DNA of 64,000 nucleotides from Herbaspirillum sp. alder98. Its GTDB lineage: Bacteria; Pseudomonadota; Gammaproteobacteria; Burkholderiales; Burkholderiaceae_D. The notes beneath the pieces are model-generated. The model was given only the letters and a program-made list of their open reading frames with translations, made no database searches and had not been told where the DNA came from. The stretch's first letter is position 1; every line of letters begins with the position of its first letter. The stretch spans positions 124,001-188,000 of the forward strand of contig NZ_JAIUCY010000008.1 of assembly GCF_020179755.1 (NCBI RefSeq), given 5' to 3'. The position numbers were made by a program, and so were the translations under genes. Shown here one piece after another: positions 62,531-64,000 of the stretch.

Positions 62531-63256
62531 TTACTCCCTCATTTCCAGTTCTTTGCCCAGGTAGACGTCCTTGACCCGCTGGTCCGCCAGGACGTTGTCT
62601 ACCGAGTCTTCCATCAGCACGCTGCCACGGTTGAAGACGGTGACCGTCTTGGCAATCATGCGGATGAATTCCATGTCGTGTTCCACCACGATCAGCGCGC
62701 TGCGCTGGTTGGCGGCCTTGATCAGTTCCGCCGTGCGCACGACTTCCTCATCGCTCATGCCGGCAGCCGGTTCATCCAGCAGGATCAGATCGGGGCGGGT
62801 AGCGCTGACCACGCCCAGTTCCACCCACTGGCGCTGGCCGTGCGAGAGGGTGCCTACCTGCTTGCCGGCGATCGGCGACAGACGCACCATGTCCATGGTC
62901 TCGTTGACCGCGGCCCGGGCCTCGCGGGCGCTGTGCACGCGGCGCGCCGACAACCAGATGTTTTCTTCTACCGACAGGCCATCGAACACGCTGGGCACCT
63001 GGGTCTTGATGCCCAGTCCGAGCCGCGCGATCTGGTAGGACTGCATGCCGGCGATCGACTGGCCCTTGATGGTGACGCTGCCGCGCGTGGGCTTGTACTG
63101 GCCGCACAGCAGGCGGAAGAAGCTGCTCTTGCCGGCGCCGTTGGGGCCGATCAGGCAGCGCAATTCGCCTGGCTGCAAGGTGAAATCGACGCTGTTGACG
63201 GCATGCACGCCGCCGAAGCTGACGCCCAATCCCTGGGCGTGGACCAATGCACTCAT
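62531..63256 (-). CDS. Urea/amide-type ABC transporter ATP-binding protein (UrtD-like)
   Basis: 241 residues, LivG/UrtD group. Walker A GPNGAGKS, signature LSHGQRQWVELG, which is the UrtD form (LivG has LSYGEQ), and Walker B LILLDEPAAGMSDEE. Start chosen at MSALVHAQGLGVSFGG (ATG 63256), overlapping the permease stop as ATGA; the longer frame is antisense-like noise inside the permease. Confidence 0.82.
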   Translation of the reverse strand: MSALVHAQGLGVSFGGVHAVNSVDFTLQPGELRCLIGPNGAGKSSFFRLLCGQYKPTRGSVTIKGQSIAGMQSYQIARLGLGIKTQVPSVFDGLSVEENIWLSARRVHSAREARAAVNETMDMVRLSPIAGKQVGTLSHGQRQWVELGVVSATRPDLILLDEPAAGMSDEEVVRTAELIKAANQRSALIVVEHDMEFIRMIAKTVTVFNRGSVLMEDSVDNVLADQRVKDVYLGKELEMRE

Positions 63257-64000
63257 GACTTGCCTCCCTGGCTGGCCGGACGGACCTCGGCCGGGGCGGC
63301 GTGGCGGCCGCCCTTGAACAGTCTGCCCAGGTCGCCGAACAGCGATACGATGCCCTGGGGCAGCAGCAGCACGAAACCGATCAGCACCGCGCCCAGCATC
63401 AGGTTGGGGTTGATGAAACCGAGGCCGCCGACATAGCTGGTCAGCCACTGCACGAAGAAACAGCCGATGATGGGGCCCAGCAAGGTACCGACGCCACCGA
63501 CCAGCACCCAGATGATGACCAGCGCCGACTGCGTCAGGCTGAACACGGTCGGGCTGGTGAAGGCGCCCCAGTTGGCGAACAGGCAGCCGGCCACGCCGGC
63601 CAGCGCACCGCTGATGGCGAACGCGGCCAGCTTGTACTTGCGCGAGTCGTAGCCCAGCAGGTCGACCCGCAGTTCGTTCTCGCGCAGCGCCACCACGACC
63701 CGCCCGAAGTGGCTGGACAACAGCAGGCGCAGTCCGATGTAGGACGCCATCAGGAACGCCACGCAGACCATGAAGAAGACTTCCGGCGACAGCACCTGGT
63801 CGGGCTGGAATGGCACGTTCAAGGTCGGAATCGACGGAATGCCATTGAAGCCGCCGATGGCCGCCTGGCCGATCCGGTACTGCTCGCCCGAGGTCGAGTT
63901 GACCAGGTTGAACAGGATCAGGGTCGCCGTCAGCGTGATCACGCCCAGGTAGACGTCACTGATGCGGCCGAAGAAGATGAAGTAACCCAGCGCCAGCGCA
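63253..64000 (-). CDS. Urea/amide-type ABC transporter permease (UrtC/LivM-like), partial
   Basis: At least 248 residues; the 5' end is outside the window, and the frame remains open to base 64000. Hydrophobic segments and the coupling loop ALRENELRVDLLGYDSRKYKLAAFAISG plus GVGTLLGPIIGCFFVQWL identify a LivM/UrtC permease. A GTG at 63942 is internal, not the start. The binding protein (UrtA) and first permease (UrtB) should lie just beyond the window. Confidence 0.82.
   Translation of the reverse strand, partial: ALALGYFIFFGRISDVYLGVITLTATLILFNLVNSTSGEQYRIGQAAIGGFNGIPSIPTLNVPFQPDQVLSPEVFFMVCVAFLMASYIGLRLLLSSHFGRVVVALRENELRVDLLGYDSRKYKLAAFAISGALAGVAGCLFANWGAFTSPTVFSLTQSALVIIWVLVGGVGTLLGPIIGCFFVQWLTSYVGGLGFINPNLMLGAVLIGFVLLLPQGIVSLFGDLGRLFKGGRHAAPAEVRPASQGGKS

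Overview
The window is GC-rich chromosomal DNA from a betaproteobacterium of the Burkholderiales/Oxalobacteraceae type. Gene content and order (livFGMHK, argH, ppc, hemCDXY, ppa, the nas/nir cluster, xylFGH with xylB/xylD) look most like Herbaspirillum. The genus is an inference from recognised protein families, not from a database search. I see no phage, integrase or transposase. The only mobile-looking material is a dispersed family of palindromic REP-like repeats, amplified in one place into a 116-bp tandem array.

Layout. 1-4.7 kb: branched-chain amino acid ABC transporter livFGMHK (minus strand). 5.0-12 kb: argH, an HDOD signalling protein, a secreted alpha/beta hydrolase and ppc. 12.1-16.9 kb: haem genes hemC-hemD-hemX-hemY and inorganic pyrophosphatase. 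17-22.5 kb: prfC with an attenuator-like leader, a DUF3300 protein with a Gln/Arg-rich tail, a GNAT acetyltransferase, a small outer-membrane barrel, and two tRNAs (Arg-TCT, Pro-TGG). 22.6-31.3 kb: nitrate assimilation operon (MFS transporter, nirB, nirD, flavoprotein, nasA). Upstream of it lie a consensus sigma-54 promoter, a candidate NtrC site, and a leader that matches an ANTAR antitermination element. 31.3-37.3 kb: ynfA, mgtC, a tandem pair of secreted GH16 glycosidases and several small proteins.

37.5-43.6 kb: organosulfur acquisition operon with a binding protein, two permeases, an ATPase, a TauD-family dioxygenase and an FMN monooxygenase. 43.6-48.5 kb: three overlapping genes that look like an MksFEB (Wadjet JetABC-like) condensin without the nuclease subunit. 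The 116-bp structured tandem array follows at once (48.5-49.4 kb). 49.4-59.6 kb: D-xylose uptake and oxidation. xylFGH, a XylB-type dehydrogenase, a XylD dehydratase and a lactonase-like amidohydrolase are on the minus strand; a XylR regulator and an aldose epimerase diverge from them. 59.7-64 kb: a TrmB-like regulator, a porin, and the urtC-D-E part of a urea/amide-type ABC transporter cut by the window edge.

Functionally the window is dominated by nutrient scavenging (amino acids, nitrate, sulfonates, pentoses, urea/amides) around a few housekeeping genes. The observations most worth following are the ANTAR leader of the nitrate operon, the Mks-like operon with its adjacent structured array, and the second GH16 gene, which has ATC where its twin has ATG.
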